DNA from: JABMMZ01 sp044368575
GTDB taxonomy: Bacteria > Bacteroidota > Bacteroidia > NS11-12g > UBA955
Reading direction: 5' to 3'
Length of the DNA stretch: 64,000 bases
NCBI GenBank assembly: GCA_044368575.1
Contig: JBIPPH010000007.1
Coordinates: 4,697 to 68,696, forward strand
In this document: positions 1-10,309 of the stretch, one piece after another
How positions within the stretch are numbered: position 1 is the stretch's first letter
Layout of the letters: every line of letters starts with the position of its first letter
The notes under the pieces: model-generated
What the model saw: only the letters and a program-made list of their open reading frames with translations
Database searches by the model: none
Told to the model about the DNA's origin: nothing
Position numbers and translations under genes: made by a program

Positions 1-388
1 TGCCAACTTGAAAGTCTTGAGTATGTTTGCGCAGCCATAGTATGATGAATACCAACATAACAAAACTGGCCAATGCTGATGGCAATCTCACGGCGAGTTC
101 ATTGTAACCAATGGTTTTAAATCCTATAATTTGCAACCATTCTAAAAAGGGGGGTTTGGTCTCCCATAAATCAGGTTCATAGTCATATGTTTTAACCAAG
201 AATTGCCCTGTTTTTGACATTTCATAGGCGTTCACCGCATTGCGCGCTTCATCCCATTCTCTAAGAGGCCTAGTATCGAGTCTTAAAAACAAGGGAAAAT
301 ATAAAAGCGCCAATGTTAAGAGCAGCACAAAGCCTTGCAACTTTGTTTGAATCAGTGGGCGCTTATTGGCTAGTTCATTCGCTGACAT
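1..388 (-). CDS. GT39/ArnT-like membrane glycosyltransferase (partial, N-terminal 129 residues)
   Basis: This open frame runs off the left edge of the window, so only the N-terminus is present. The translation has a hydrophobic segment at about residues 18-34, then a luminal loop with WDEAR and, further on, ETKPPFLEW. An acidic pair after the first membrane helix followed by a KPP motif is typical of the GT39/ArnT-type GT-C glycosyltransferases, which move sugars from polyprenyl-phosphate carriers onto lipids or proteins at the outer face of the inner membrane. The ATG at 388-386 lies inside the last codons of murF-alr (13-base overlap, same strand), so the two are probably translated together. 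Acceptor and donor cannot be told from this fragment. Confidence 0.75.
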   Translation of the reverse strand, partial: MSANELANKRPLIQTKLQGFVLLLTLALLYFPLFLRLDTRPLREWDEARNAVNAYEMSKTGQFLVKTYDYEPDLWETKPPFLEWLQIIGFKTIGYNELAVRLPSALASFVMLVFIILWLRKHTQDFQVG

Positions 389-2807
389 AAATACGCTTGA
401 CCCTTTGTGAAATGGAGGTTAATACCTCATAAGGAATACTGTGTAATTGATCAGCAACTGCTTGAATAGGATAATCTTTACCAAACAAAATGGCTTCGTC
501 ACCAATTGCACAATCAATGCCAGTAACATCTATCATACACATATCCATACAAACATTGCCAACAATCGGCGCTTTTTGGCCTTTGATATAAAAACAACCT
601 ACACCATTACTTAATGCCCTGTTAAGCCCATCGGCATAACCCAATGCCAATACAGCAATAACTCGAGCGGTATTTGCTATGGCTTTTCGCGCATAGCCAA
701 CACTCTCATTAGGAGCTATGGTTTTAATCTGTGAAATATGAGATTTGAAAGTAAAAACTGGCTCCAATAAATGACCAAATAAATGGGTAGGATCAATGCC
801 ATACAAACCAATGCCAATACGCACCATATTCAGGCCTTCTTGCTGAAAGCGTAGGGCGGCAGCTGTATTGCTGATATGTTTAATCGTGTTAATTTGCAAT
901 GCTGCTTCAATCGTGTTGGCCCAAGTTTTAAAACGCTCAAATTGCAATTGAGTAAAGGCATCGTGTTCAGCTTCATCACTTGCAGATAAATGCGAAAAAA
1001 TGGAGGCCACTTGAATAGATGTATGCGATTTTAAAAAGGCAATTAAAGGCTTGATTTGATCTTCTACAAATCCCAAACGGTGCATGCCAGTATCCAATTC
1101 GATGTGGATTTTAATTGGGTTTTGAGTGGCATTATTAAACTGTTGGAGTTGCTCTAAATCGAAGACTACAGGTTCAAGCTGATGCGTCATTAAAGCCTCC
1201 AGTTGATCAACATCTGCATTCATCACCATGATGGGTGCTACAACCCCTGATTGCCTCAATGCGACGCCTTCATCAGTGTAGGCTACAGCCAAATAATCTA
1301 CTCGTTTTTCAATCAATTTAGCCATCTCGTAAGTACCACTGCCATAAGCAAACGCCTTTACCATAGCCATGATTTTCATGTCATTCGGCAATTTGTTTTT
1401 AAACACATTTAAATTGTTAATGGCCGCATTTAAATTGATTTCAAGCACAGTATTGTGGTTATCCTTTTCAAGCTTTTTAACAATGTGCTCAAACTCAAAT
1501 TTGCGAGCACCTTTAATCAATATGCTTTCATCTTTAAAACTCATTTCATAAAAATGAGCCAAAAAGCTTGCTGTGTCAGGAAAGAAGGCAGCATCAAAAG
1601 TTTGCTTGAACAGTTTAGGGCCGTATTTATTGTATTGAGAACCAATGCCTATAACACGCTTAATCCCTTTATCGATAAGCATTTGCTTAACTTGAGTATA
1701 TAGAATTTCTGGCGGTATACCAGAGCCTTCAATATCAGATAAGATAGCCGTTTTATTGGCGTGCATGGCCTGTTGTTTTAAAAACGAAAGGGCATTGCTT
1801 AAGGCATTTAAATCATTGTTGTAACCATCGTTTACCAGTACACATTGGTGTATGCCTTTTTTTAATTCCATGCGCATACTCACAGCTCTAAGCTGTTCAA
1901 AAGTACTGGCATCAAAAGCGTCAAAATGATTCATGACGAGGCAACACAGGCATGCATTTTCAATGGAGGCAGCATCTTTAAATGGTAAATTAAACTGTAA
2001 GTCTTTGCCTTTGTATTGCCCGAATATTTTGCTGTGTTTTTCAGTTTGAACACAATCTATAATATTCAAATCGGCTTTAGGTTCATTGAATCCAAAGCTG
2101 ATAAGTTTTTGGCCCAACAAGGCTTTGGTATGAGGCAAGTATTGAGCAAATACCAATTGACAATTATTAAACAGTCTTAATTTTTCTTGGAGTTTTTGTT
2201 CAGGACTATCAAACCCCTCATTGTGAGCCGGTCCTAAATGGGTTAATATGCCATAGCTAGGGTCAATGATATCAGCAAGTTGCTGCATCTCGCCTGTGGT
2301 TGAAATCCCTGCTTCAAAGATTCCCAATTCATGCGATTCGTTTAATTGCCATACACTCAGAGGCACACCAATTTGACTGTTGTAACTTTTAGGATTGGCG
2401 CATACGCTTTTACTGTGGCCAAATAATTGCAACAACCATTCCTTGACAACAGTTTTGCCATTGCTGCCAGTAATGCCAATTACCGGTAAATTGAATTGGT
2501 GTCTGTGGTAGTTAGATAAGGCTTGAAGCGCTTTTAAGGTATTGTCAACTTTTAAAAACACTAAATCTTGTTGTTCTGGTGTTTTAAAATCAGCATTGAC
2601 TACAAACCATTTTACCCCTTTTTCAATCAATTCAGGGATGTATTTATGCCCATCATTGACAGCAGTTTTCAAAGCAAAAAACAATGCATCATGAGCAGTA
2701 GTAAGGGCTCTTGAATCGGTTAATAATTTAATAGACGCTCGAACATCATCATTTCCTTGCACCTGCGCATGGATGATTTTTGCGATATCATTAAGTGAAT
2801 ACGTCAA
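375..2807 (-). CDS. murF-alr: Bifunctional MurF (UDP-MurNAc-tripeptide:D-Ala-D-Ala ligase) / alanine racemase
   Basis: An 810-residue fusion that makes D-alanine and adds D-Ala-D-Ala to the peptidoglycan precursor in the cytoplasm. Residues 1 to about 450 are a Mur ligase; the ATP-binding loop GITGSNGKT is at 111-119. From about 453 onward it is a fold-III PLP alanine racemase: the lysine expected to hold PLP is K484 in VKAFAYGSG, and the second catalytic base is Y705 in SVGYARK. The fusion is a known arrangement in Bacteroidota and is not a frameshift artefact, since the frame is open throughout. The ATG start at 2807 has a TAnnTTTG-type element just upstream on the same strand (2823-2816), which would leave a very short leader. 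The divergent neighbour is an amino-acid permease. Confidence 0.96.
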   Translation of the reverse strand: MTYSLNDIAKIIHAQVQGNDDVRASIKLLTDSRALTTAHDALFFALKTAVNDGHKYIPELIEKGVKWFVVNADFKTPEQQDLVFLKVDNTLKALQALSNYHRHQFNLPVIGITGSNGKTVVKEWLLQLFGHSKSVCANPKSYNSQIGVPLSVWQLNESHELGIFEAGISTTGEMQQLADIIDPSYGILTHLGPAHNEGFDSPEQKLQEKLRLFNNCQLVFAQYLPHTKALLGQKLISFGFNEPKADLNIIDCVQTEKHSKIFGQYKGKDLQFNLPFKDAASIENACLCCLVMNHFDAFDASTFEQLRAVSMRMELKKGIHQCVLVNDGYNNDLNALSNALSFLKQQAMHANKTAILSDIEGSGIPPEILYTQVKQMLIDKGIKRVIGIGSQYNKYGPKLFKQTFDAAFFPDTASFLAHFYEMSFKDESILIKGARKFEFEHIVKKLEKDNHNTVLEINLNAAINNLNVFKNKLPNDMKIMAMVKAFAYGSGTYEMAKLIEKRVDYLAVAYTDEGVALRQSGVVAPIMVMNADVDQLEALMTHQLEPVVFDLEQLQQFNNATQNPIKIHIELDTGMHRLGFVEDQIKPLIAFLKSHTSIQVASIFSHLSASDEAEHDAFTQLQFERFKTWANTIEAALQINTIKHISNTAAALRFQQEGLNMVRIGIGLYGIDPTHLFGHLLEPVFTFKSHISQIKTIAPNESVGYARKAIANTARVIAVLALGYADGLNRALSNGVGCFYIKGQKAPIVGNVCMDMCMIDVTGIDCAIGDEAILFGKDYPIQAVADQLHSIPYEVLTSISQRVKRIYVSE

Positions 2808-2886
2808 TTCAGATACAAACCTATGAAGTTTTTCAGTATTTTAGCATGAATATCATAAATTTTATTTAGGTTCGATCATTCAAACC

Positions 2887-4272
2887 ATGTCTAATACCCT
2901 TAAAGAAAAACTCGGTCTTTATTCTGCAATTATGGTAGTGATAAGTGCCATGATTGGCAGCGGTGTTTTCAAAAAAGTAAGTGCAATGAGTGCAGATTTA
3001 CACAGCAGTAACTGGGTAATATTAGCTTGGATTTGTGCAGGTTTGGTAACCCTTATGGGCTCATTGAGCAATGCGGAAATAGCAGGGATAGTTGCCAAAC
3101 CAGGCGGTCAGTATGTTTATTTTCAAACCATATACGGCAGATTGTTTGCGTTTTTGTACGGTTGGTCATCCTTCTCTGTAATTCAAACAGCCACAGCAGC
3201 TTCTGTAGCTTATGTGTTTGCCGAATCTTTAAACCAATTCGTTCACTTGCCAACTTTGTCTGCCACCTATGATCAGTTCACTTTGTTCACGGTATTCGAT
3301 TTTCAATTTCAACCTCTGCATAATTTTGGGGTCAAAGCATTAGCCTGTGGCCTGGTGATGATATTATCTTTTATCAATTACAGAGGCATTGATTACGGTG
3401 AGCGTATTGGTAATATTTTTGGGGCTTTTGTAGTCATTGGTATTCTAGCCATTATTGTTTTAGCCTATGTGTATGGCAATGAAACCAATGTATTAGGACA
3501 AACCTCCTCAGTTACAGAACCAATTAAAGCGTCTGCTTTTTTTGCTGCTATGATGGCCGCTTTTTGGGCTTTTGAAGGCTGGAATAATGTAGGCTTTTTA
3601 GGGGGAGAAATCACTCAACCCAAAAAACACATACCTATAGCTCTCACCGTTGGTACAGCAGTGGTGATGTTGTTATATGTGTTGGTCAATACCGCTTATT
3701 TTAAATTGTGTTCAATCAGTTTTTTTGAAGCATTGAATCAAAAAGAAAATGCCATAGCTGCTGTAGCAGCCCTTGATACCACTATTCAAGGTGGTGCTTG
3801 GATGATTTCAATACTCATTTTAGTGAGTACATTTAATTCTACCAATAACAGTTTAATGACGGCCCCGAGAATTTATTATGCTATGGCCAATGATGGCTTA
3901 TTTCACGCCTCAGCTGCCAAAGCCCATGATAAATTTTTAACCCCTCATAGAGCCATAGTCTATCAAATGATTTGGTGCTTGGTCTTAATCATCAGTGGCA
4001 GTTTTGATATGCTCACCGAAATGCTAGTGTTTGTAGCCTTTATGTTTTATGGTAGTGGAGCAATTGGGGTTATTCTGTTAAGACGCCGAATGCCTGCAGT
4101 AGAAAGGCCTTTTAAAGTCCCTTTTTATCCCATTTTGCCGCTTGTATTTGCTGTATTCAGTGTGTTTTTAGTGGGGTATACCATTGTTAATTCACCGGGC
4201 AATTCCCTTATAGGATTGGTTTTGGTGGCTTTAGGATTACCGCTCTATTGGTTAATGAATAAGCGCCCTTAA
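2887..4272 (+). CDS. APC-superfamily amino acid permease (LAT/SteT-like)
   Basis: A 461-residue polytopic inner-membrane protein with about 12 hydrophobic segments. The first helix contains ISAMIGSGVF, the substrate-binding GSG motif of APC-fold amino-acid/polyamine transporters, and the following region (LSNAEIAGIVAKPGGQYVYF) matches the second to third helix of the L-amino-acid exchanger group such as SteT. It probably exchanges or imports amino acids; the substrate is not readable from sequence. Its TAA stop shares the palindrome TTAA (4269-4272) with the stop of the convergent transglycosylase gene. It stands alone on the plus strand, divergent from murF-alr with an 79-base gap. Confidence 0.88.
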   Translation: MSNTLKEKLGLYSAIMVVISAMIGSGVFKKVSAMSADLHSSNWVILAWICAGLVTLMGSLSNAEIAGIVAKPGGQYVYFQTIYGRLFAFLYGWSSFSVIQTATAASVAYVFAESLNQFVHLPTLSATYDQFTLFTVFDFQFQPLHNFGVKALACGLVMILSFINYRGIDYGERIGNIFGAFVVIGILAIIVLAYVYGNETNVLGQTSSVTEPIKASAFFAAMMAAFWAFEGWNNVGFLGGEITQPKKHIPIALTVGTAVVMLLYVLVNTAYFKLCSISFFEALNQKENAIAAVAALDTTIQGGAWMISILILVSTFNSTNNSLMTAPRIYYAMANDGLFHASAAKAHDKFLTPHRAIVYQMIWCLVLIISGSFDMLTEMLVFVAFMFYGSGAIGVILLRRRMPAVERPFKVPFYPILPLVFAVFSVFLVGYTIVNSPGNSLIGLVLVALGLPLYWLMNKRP

Positions 4273-5162
4273 GGTTGAGTAGCTTTTAATTCAATTTTGT
4301 CTTCGAATTCTAAGAAGGCTGCTAAAATCAGTTGAGAGTAATTCTGAGAAGAGGTTTTAAATCTGCCTGCACTGGTATTCCATAGCTGTTGAATGAGCGC
4401 AATGCCTGCCTGAGGCTCTGGAATAGCATTAACGGCTTCTCTCACATTGCCTGCCCCTGCATTGTATACATGCATCACAAATAATTTAAACCAAAGGTCA
4501 GTTTCATAGAAAACAATCTGATGATCCGTTAATATTTGTTTGGCATAAGGTATACAAATGGTTTTGATGAGTTGACTTGCAGCATAGGCCGAACGATCAA
4601 AATCAGCTCTTTCATCAATGTTTTTGTTGACCTTTAAACCATATTGCTTGGCAACTCCAGGCATTAATTGAAAAGCGCCATAGGCACCAGCGGTTGATTT
4701 TTGCAACTGATTAGGGCTTTCAATCAAAAGTATGGCTTTGGCATACCAACCATCAACCCCATTGTTTTCAAAGGCGGTCATGGCTAATGGCACTTTGTCT
4801 TTTACCTTTTCAAAATCATAGAAGAAACTCTTGCCCATAGTGCCTACTACTCTTGGGGAGTCCTCTATGCAATGTAGCTTTTTAAAACTATCAATGGTTT
4901 TTTGCTTGAAATCTTGAGTACTGCCATACCAATTTGATGCATTCATTGTGGTGAATATGGTTCGAGTGGCGTGCACATTGATTAAGCAACTGTCTTTATC
5001 TAAGTTCATGATTTTGCGCCAAAATATCACATTAGGATGCATGTGTAAGCCAAGCGCTTTGATTTCAGTAGTAGATGCAGCATTGTCATTGACGCTAAAA
5101 CCTGTGTTATACGCTACAATACTTAAAATTAATAATAACAATATCTTGGATCTTAATCTCAT
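4269..5162 (-). CDS. Lytic transglycosylase, SLT (GH23-type) domain, secreted
   Basis: A 297-residue protein with an N-terminal hydrophobic signal (LLLLILSIVAYN). The SLT domain starts near residue 135: LLIES supplies the catalytic glutamate (E148), followed by the family motif GAYGAFQLMPGVAKQYGL and later a YNAGAGNV motif. Such enzymes cleave peptidoglycan strands with formation of 1,6-anhydro-MurNAc. The ATG overlaps the stop codon of the PorU2-like gene upstream (ATGA, 5159-5162), so translation is probably coupled; a murein-cutting enzyme next to a very large exported protein is a plausible functional pairing but this is inference. Confidence 0.88.
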   Translation of the reverse strand: MRLRSKILLLLILSIVAYNTGFSVNDNAASTTEIKALGLHMHPNVIFWRKIMNLDKDSCLINVHATRTIFTTMNASNWYGSTQDFKQKTIDSFKKLHCIEDSPRVVGTMGKSFFYDFEKVKDKVPLAMTAFENNGVDGWYAKAILLIESPNQLQKSTAGAYGAFQLMPGVAKQYGLKVNKNIDERADFDRSAYAASQLIKTICIPYAKQILTDHQIVFYETDLWFKLFVMHVYNAGAGNVREAVNAIPEPQAGIALIQQLWNTSAGRFKTSSQNYSQLILAAFLEFEDKIELKATQP

Positions 5163-8100
5163 TTTAAAAGCACAATTTTGCCTATAGCTTGTTTGAATAA
5201 TTGATTGTTGTTTTTATCCGCTTCAAGTAGAGCATTACCATCTGTATTATCTAACTGTTGAATGCGTTCTCCGTTTTGTTGAATATTGACCACATACAAA
5301 TACACGCCATTGGCTAGTCGATCGCCAAATTCATCTGTACCATCCCATACCACTTCGCTGATGTTGTTGCCAATTCTAATTGGGCCTAAATCTGCTTTGT
5401 GAATTTGTTTCACAATACGCCCTTGTATGGTCATGATATTGATGTCAATTTTTTCAGGTACCTCATCGCCGGTTAGTGTAAACACAAAGCGCATAGAGCT
5501 GGTAAATGGATTAGGATAAGGGTAAAAGTGAGTGCTTGAACTTTTGCCAATCACAGAAAATTGTATGCTGTATTCTGTAGGTGCAGCCCAATTACCACTG
5601 GCATCTATAGATTGCACTTTTAGGGTGTAAATCCCATCTTTTAGTTGAGTTGGTTGAAACTCTGCTCTTGCTAGGTTTTGTGCATTCGTGGCCGGAAAAT
5701 ATTTAACATTAAAACTATCGAAATCAATTACCTCAAATTGGGTACTGTTTGGTTTTTTCAACCAAATTTTTATGCGACTAGTATCAGATTGCCAGTTGAG
5801 TTTATTCTCATCCTTGCTGATAATATTGATCACAGGTTTAGCAGAAACAATCTCACCGTTCATAATGCGCTTACCATCAAAAGTAACTTCTAAAAGGGGG
5901 TTGATATTGTCTGCAATCACATAAAAATATTTAACCGCCGTATTGTTACTCAAAGATTGTTCTGGTAAAATGGCCTTTTGATAAGGGCTGAAATTAACTT
6001 TGATGGTGTAAGCATATCTGCCACTCATTTGTTTGGTTGAGTATTTAGCAGGTACCATAAAAAAGGCATTGGCTTTTAAACTGTCAGTGCTGGTATAGGT
6101 CTGATTAAATACAGTGTCTTTCGTATCAACTTGGTAAATGATCACTTGCTGTTGCAAACCTTTTGCAAATGGCATTTTGGAGATGTTTTGAAAAGCCATT
6201 GAAAAATCAAAAGTTTCACCTTGTCTGAGGGTATCGCGCCATACTGAAGCATTGATGTTTGGATTTAAGCTGCCTTCGGGCACATCGCTGGCAGTTACGC
6301 GCCAATGTTTCAATTGTGGTGGGGTGTAGTATTGATTGTCTTTGAATTGCGCTTCCAAATAGATATTCGGAAACGTTTGAGCTGGAATGCTGCTGATATC
6401 AATGGGTTGTTGGGTTATGTTCTTAAACCACAAAGTATCTTTTCCGTTTTGATGGATGGCGTGCACCGTTATCTTTAAACTATCGTAAGGATTAGGTTCT
6501 TGTGTATGGCTATGAAAATACACGGTATGCCATTGACTGGTTGGTCCAATCCATTCAGAACTTAAGCGGCCAAAACCTCTTTTACCCAATAGGTTTTTTT
6601 CAAGTTCTATGTATCCGCCTTTACCATCGTAATAGTTGCCAGTGTCTTCCAAAGCTGTACCAATTGCACTGCCTTTTTTACCAATCATGGCATAAGAGGT
6701 TAAGTTGCTGTTAATGTGTTGAACCAATTCAGCGCCCAATTTTTCAAAGGCATTTAAGACTTGAGGCGTAAAATAATTTGGCGGTATACCATTCACATTA
6801 CAAAGGACCACATTGGTGCTATCTGGAATAGAATCAACCCAACGAATAAAGTTATTAGCATTACTCGGATCTAATGAAAAGTTATAGGCTTTAAGGGCAT
6901 TTTCATAATAGTCCATGCCATAGAATTTATTAGGATTAAAAATGCCGGGTAATTGTATTTGTTGCAGAGTGTTGCGATCAAATAAAACTGCAACAATATT
7001 GTCTGAAGCACCAGGGTTTAAAGACATGGCCGCTTGCCCACCTTTTTTAATACCGAAGTTTGGTTTTTTATCGACGTAAGTATTGACGTATACCTTTTCC
7101 GCAATTGCTGAAAATTCAAAAGTTTTGCGCTTAGTATTCAGTTCTATATTGTTTAATCGACTATTGTTAAATTGAGGGAAGTCAGATTGAGACCACCCAT
7201 CTGCATGATTGAATACATGAACAAAACTTCTTTCTGACCAATAACCACCTTGCACTGTGCCGGTAGATATTCTACAACGCCAATAATACACCGTGCTGTC
7301 TTTTTGACCAATGAGTTTAACCTTCCATGATTTTAACTGTCCTATAATGCTGCCAGCACTATCTTTTTTTAGCCATGGACTATTAAAGTTCTGCACGGTA
7401 TCAATTTCAAATACAAATTGGTAATTCTTTTCAAACAGATTGAGGGCTTGTGCTTTGAGTTCAACGGTATCATTGTTTAAATCATGAACGATGTCAAAGC
7501 GTTTAGGCAAAATTAAATTGATGCCATTGCCAGGGATGTAGGGGTTAAAAGCCGCTCTGTTATTAGCGTAATTGCTCTCAGGTACTTGCCAATCATAGTT
7601 AATATTCACTATGAATTGATTGATCCCAGCACTAGCCATGTCTTTGGATTTGATGTACAAGTAGAGGGTATCTCTAAATGCAATAGGCGCTACTCTAAAA
7701 CGATACGTATTAACAATAAAATTATTTGGATAATGCCTTTCAATTAACACGTTAAAAGAGTCTGCACTGTATTGACCTTTATTTTCAATTGGAATGCCAA
7801 TAGCAAACGAATCACTAACCGCTGTTGCATTATTCGGGTATAAGAACAATGTTGGATCTGAAACTGCGTAATCTGCCTCAGTTGGTTGATAGAATCTAAC
7901 CGAAGGATCGCCTTGTAGAAACAATTCTCTGGCTTGAATTCTACTAAGTATCCAAGTGTAATTGTTGGTGGCATACAACATGTCTTGAATGGCTTCGCCA
8001 ATAGTATAATTGCCATTGTAATTCAAGGCGTAAGCTTGTCTATACAAATTGTTGATTTGTTGATCTACCAAGCCTAATTCAGATAAACCCGTTTGACCTA

Positions 8101-10252
8101 AAAAGGCAATCGCACCTTTTTGATGACTCTTCACAAACAGTTCTCCTGAAAGTTTGATGTTGGCAGCCGGAGGGCCTAAACAAGGATTGCCAATGCTACA
8201 ACCATTAAAATAAAAAATGGGGTATTTATTGGTGTTGCGGTATTCTGAAGTGTCGCCAATGTCAATGTCTGTAACGGCAGCTGAACCATGTCCTAAAAAG
8301 GTAATCATTTGCACACCTTGGTTCACATACTCAATCGCTTTTTCTTTTAAATAAGGTTCCGAAATACCAACTGCAGATTTTGTAAAAGTATTTACCGAAC
8401 CACCAAGTGGTTTGCTCTTAACCCAATTGGCAGAGGCGTCAAGTTTGTTTTTAATGAGATTGGTTTGAAATAAGTTATCACCACCAGCTAAGTGCAGGCA
8501 CTGTTTACGCCATAAAGCATCTTGTTGTGCATCGTATGTTTTGAGTTTATTTAAATAAATGCTCAGGTCTTTTTCTTGATCTATAGACAATCTGCCGGTA
8601 GCAATTGCAGGCACCAAATTAGAATCTTTTTGCATGCAAGAAAAAAGATTGTCAGAGGCTGGTACACCTATAGCAGGCACTAAATTTTTATTGAGATTAT
8701 TAGAACGCACCAAATTACTTTGATAACCTCTTCCTACCAATAGCATGAACTTCAAAGTTGTGTCGCCTTGTTTGAGCAAATACTGAATATATCGCTGAAG
8801 CGCAATTGGATGCGGAATGCCATAACTAAAATGGTTGTACAAGGTTTGTATACTGATGCTTTTGCAAGGACTTGTATGCGCAGTTGTGTTTTTATAAGCC
8901 ACAAAGTCTTGCATGGTTTCGCCCATAAGTTTTGGATGCGATACCACTATCATTTTGTTTTGATTGATGCTGTTTTTCGGATCAAATGTTAGCAGGCTAT
9001 CATAAGTGGTTTCTGAACTTATACCAGCCGCAATTTGATATGGTTGAAGGTAGACAATGTCTGAACTATCACAGATCCAATATTGACTTAATCCATTACT
9101 AGGAGGTACTATGCAGCGCGCACTATTGCTATTGTATTTTTCTGTACGAATGCGCACACCGTTGTTTAAATCGTATACAATGGCTGATTTAAAATTGTTG
9201 GGTAAATTTTTCCAATCCAAATGCCTAGGGCTATTATTGCCGTATAATGCAAAACCTAAGCGCGGCAAATTATCGAGATCCAATTGTCTTGGATATTGAA
9301 GTTTGGCATAGTTGATAGCATGTGCTTGATAGGTAACTCCACTAATGAATTGACTTTCAAACTTAAAATAAGTGCTTTGATTGCTTAAACGGTTCAATGG
9401 CAAATCAAGGCTTTTTTTAATGATATCAAACCCTTCGTAAGTGGTATCAAATTCTGTTTGAAAACTGAAATTATCAGTGCTGCTGTATAATTTAAGATGG
9501 TGGTCGTTTTGAATAGCAAGCTGATTACTGCCACCTACAACTGAAAAATTCAGTTTGGCCATTGGCCCAGAGTTGGCTAATAGTTTTGTGTTAAGAGCAA
9601 GATTCAAAGCAGTATAATTATTGCCATTGCCAAAATACTGACTGCAATAACCTTCAGCCCTTGTATAGTCTGGGTTTTCTGATTCAGAACTCGATACCAA
9701 TGCTTTTTGACCTCGGTTGTATTCATCAGTATATTTAACCAATGACTCAACCCAACAATAAGGTTCAACTGTGAAATTCGCATAAGCGCTGTTGCGGTAT
9801 TGGGTCATGTGCCAAGGCGTGCTAGCACTTGATCCTGGCAAACAGGTTAAAAAATAATAAGCAGTATCTGTGTACATACTGCCGGCTGTATTGGCTAAAT
9901 CATTCGGGTTTTCGAATAAGGCTTGATCAAGTGAACCGTCATTGCCTTTTCCGAAGAACTCAATAAAATCTGAGCTATTAAAAATGTTGTCTGACTCACC
10001 GGCTACATAAATGGGTACTTCAATACCGTTGCAATACATTTGCCATTTTTTAGGATTGACTGTGGTCAAATCCATTTTCATATCAGTAGCTGCGTTTATG
10101 AGCGAAGAAAAATCCAATCTGTAAATGCCATTTTTGGCCACAGGAATTTTAAAATATTTTTGATTGGGCAATATCCATTCATTCCCCATGGTCTGCGCCA
10201 TTGACACTATACCAACAAGGTAAAACAAACATAATATTGAGGTTTTTTTCAT
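5159..10252 (-). CDS. porU2: C25-family cysteine peptidase, type IX secretion sortase PorU2-like
   Basis: A 1697-residue exported protein (signal MKKTSILCLFYLVGIVSMAQ). The gingipain-type C25 domain spans roughly residues 430-780; the catalytic pair is visible as His655 in FLGHGS and Cys685 in FNGCSIG. The large remainder is predicted to be beta-rich, and the C-terminus carries a FlgD/T9SS-like segment beginning with YPYPNPF and containing VVWDGTDEFGDRLANGVYLY. Canonical PorU (about 1100-1300 residues) removes the C-terminal sorting signal of T9SS cargo on the cell surface; the longer paralogue type is named PorU2, with less certain function. I chose the ATG at 10252-10250 rather than the in-frame TTG just before it. 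A TAnnTTTG-type element lies on the minus strand at 10279-10272. The downstream transglycosylase overlaps by 4 bases. Confidence 0.82.
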   Translation of the reverse strand: MKKTSILCLFYLVGIVSMAQTMGNEWILPNQKYFKIPVAKNGIYRLDFSSLINAATDMKMDLTTVNPKKWQMYCNGIEVPIYVAGESDNIFNSSDFIEFFGKGNDGSLDQALFENPNDLANTAGSMYTDTAYYFLTCLPGSSASTPWHMTQYRNSAYANFTVEPYCWVESLVKYTDEYNRGQKALVSSSESENPDYTRAEGYCSQYFGNGNNYTALNLALNTKLLANSGPMAKLNFSVVGGSNQLAIQNDHHLKLYSSTDNFSFQTEFDTTYEGFDIIKKSLDLPLNRLSNQSTYFKFESQFISGVTYQAHAINYAKLQYPRQLDLDNLPRLGFALYGNNSPRHLDWKNLPNNFKSAIVYDLNNGVRIRTEKYNSNSARCIVPPSNGLSQYWICDSSDIVYLQPYQIAAGISSETTYDSLLTFDPKNSINQNKMIVVSHPKLMGETMQDFVAYKNTTAHTSPCKSISIQTLYNHFSYGIPHPIALQRYIQYLLKQGDTTLKFMLLVGRGYQSNLVRSNNLNKNLVPAIGVPASDNLFSCMQKDSNLVPAIATGRLSIDQEKDLSIYLNKLKTYDAQQDALWRKQCLHLAGGDNLFQTNLIKNKLDASANWVKSKPLGGSVNTFTKSAVGISEPYLKEKAIEYVNQGVQMITFLGHGSAAVTDIDIGDTSEYRNTNKYPIFYFNGCSIGNPCLGPPAANIKLSGELFVKSHQKGAIAFLGQTGLSELGLVDQQINNLYRQAYALNYNGNYTIGEAIQDMLYATNNYTWILSRIQARELFLQGDPSVRFYQPTEADYAVSDPTLFLYPNNATAVSDSFAIGIPIENKGQYSADSFNVLIERHYPNNFIVNTYRFRVAPIAFRDTLYLYIKSKDMASAGINQFIVNINYDWQVPESNYANNRAAFNPYIPGNGINLILPKRFDIVHDLNNDTVELKAQALNLFEKNYQFVFEIDTVQNFNSPWLKKDSAGSIIGQLKSWKVKLIGQKDSTVYYWRCRISTGTVQGGYWSERSFVHVFNHADGWSQSDFPQFNNSRLNNIELNTKRKTFEFSAIAEKVYVNTYVDKKPNFGIKKGGQAAMSLNPGASDNIVAVLFDRNTLQQIQLPGIFNPNKFYGMDYYENALKAYNFSLDPSNANNFIRWVDSIPDSTNVVLCNVNGIPPNYFTPQVLNAFEKLGAELVQHINSNLTSYAMIGKKGSAIGTALEDTGNYYDGKGGYIELEKNLLGKRGFGRLSSEWIGPTSQWHTVYFHSHTQEPNPYDSLKITVHAIHQNGKDTLWFKNITQQPIDISSIPAQTFPNIYLEAQFKDNQYYTPPQLKHWRVTASDVPEGSLNPNINASVWRDTLRQGETFDFSMAFQNISKMPFAKGLQQQVIIYQVDTKDTVFNQTYTSTDSLKANAFFMVPAKYSTKQMSGRYAYTIKVNFSPYQKAILPEQSLSNNTAVKYFYVIADNINPLLEVTFDGKRIMNGEIVSAKPVINIISKDENKLNWQSDTSRIKIWLKKPNSTQFEVIDFDSFNVKYFPATNAQNLARAEFQPTQLKDGIYTLKVQSIDASGNWAAPTEYSIQFSVIGKSSSTHFYPYPNPFTSSMRFVFTLTGDEVPEKIDINIMTIQGRIVKQIHKADLGPIRIGNNISEVVWDGTDEFGDRLANGVYLYVVNIQQNGERIQQLDNTDGNALLEADKNNNQLFKQAIGKIVLLK

Positions 10253-10309
10253 CAATTGATACAGCTCTCTACAAAATTACTGAATATTGTAACAGAATTT
10301 CAGAATTTT

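Noticed and set aside
1369..1703. Plus-strand open frames within murF-alr
   Set aside because: They are antisense to a fully conserved gene and have no recognisable domain.
375..2807. MurF-alanine racemase join as a frameshift or assembly error
   Set aside because: The fusion is typical of Bacteroidota and the frame is intact with both active sites present.
4269..4272. Shared TTAA stop palindrome of convergent genes (also at 38140-38143)
   Set aside because: TTAA provides TAA on both strands by chance often in AT-rich DNA; no functional meaning is needed.
10253..10255. TTG as start of the PorU2-like gene
   Set aside because: The ATG directly following gives a normal signal peptide; the TTG adds only one residue.
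10256..10309. N-terminal extension of the RsmI-like gene from a TTG at 10256
   Set aside because: The extra residues do not resemble the family, and an ATG at 10310 starts where homology begins.
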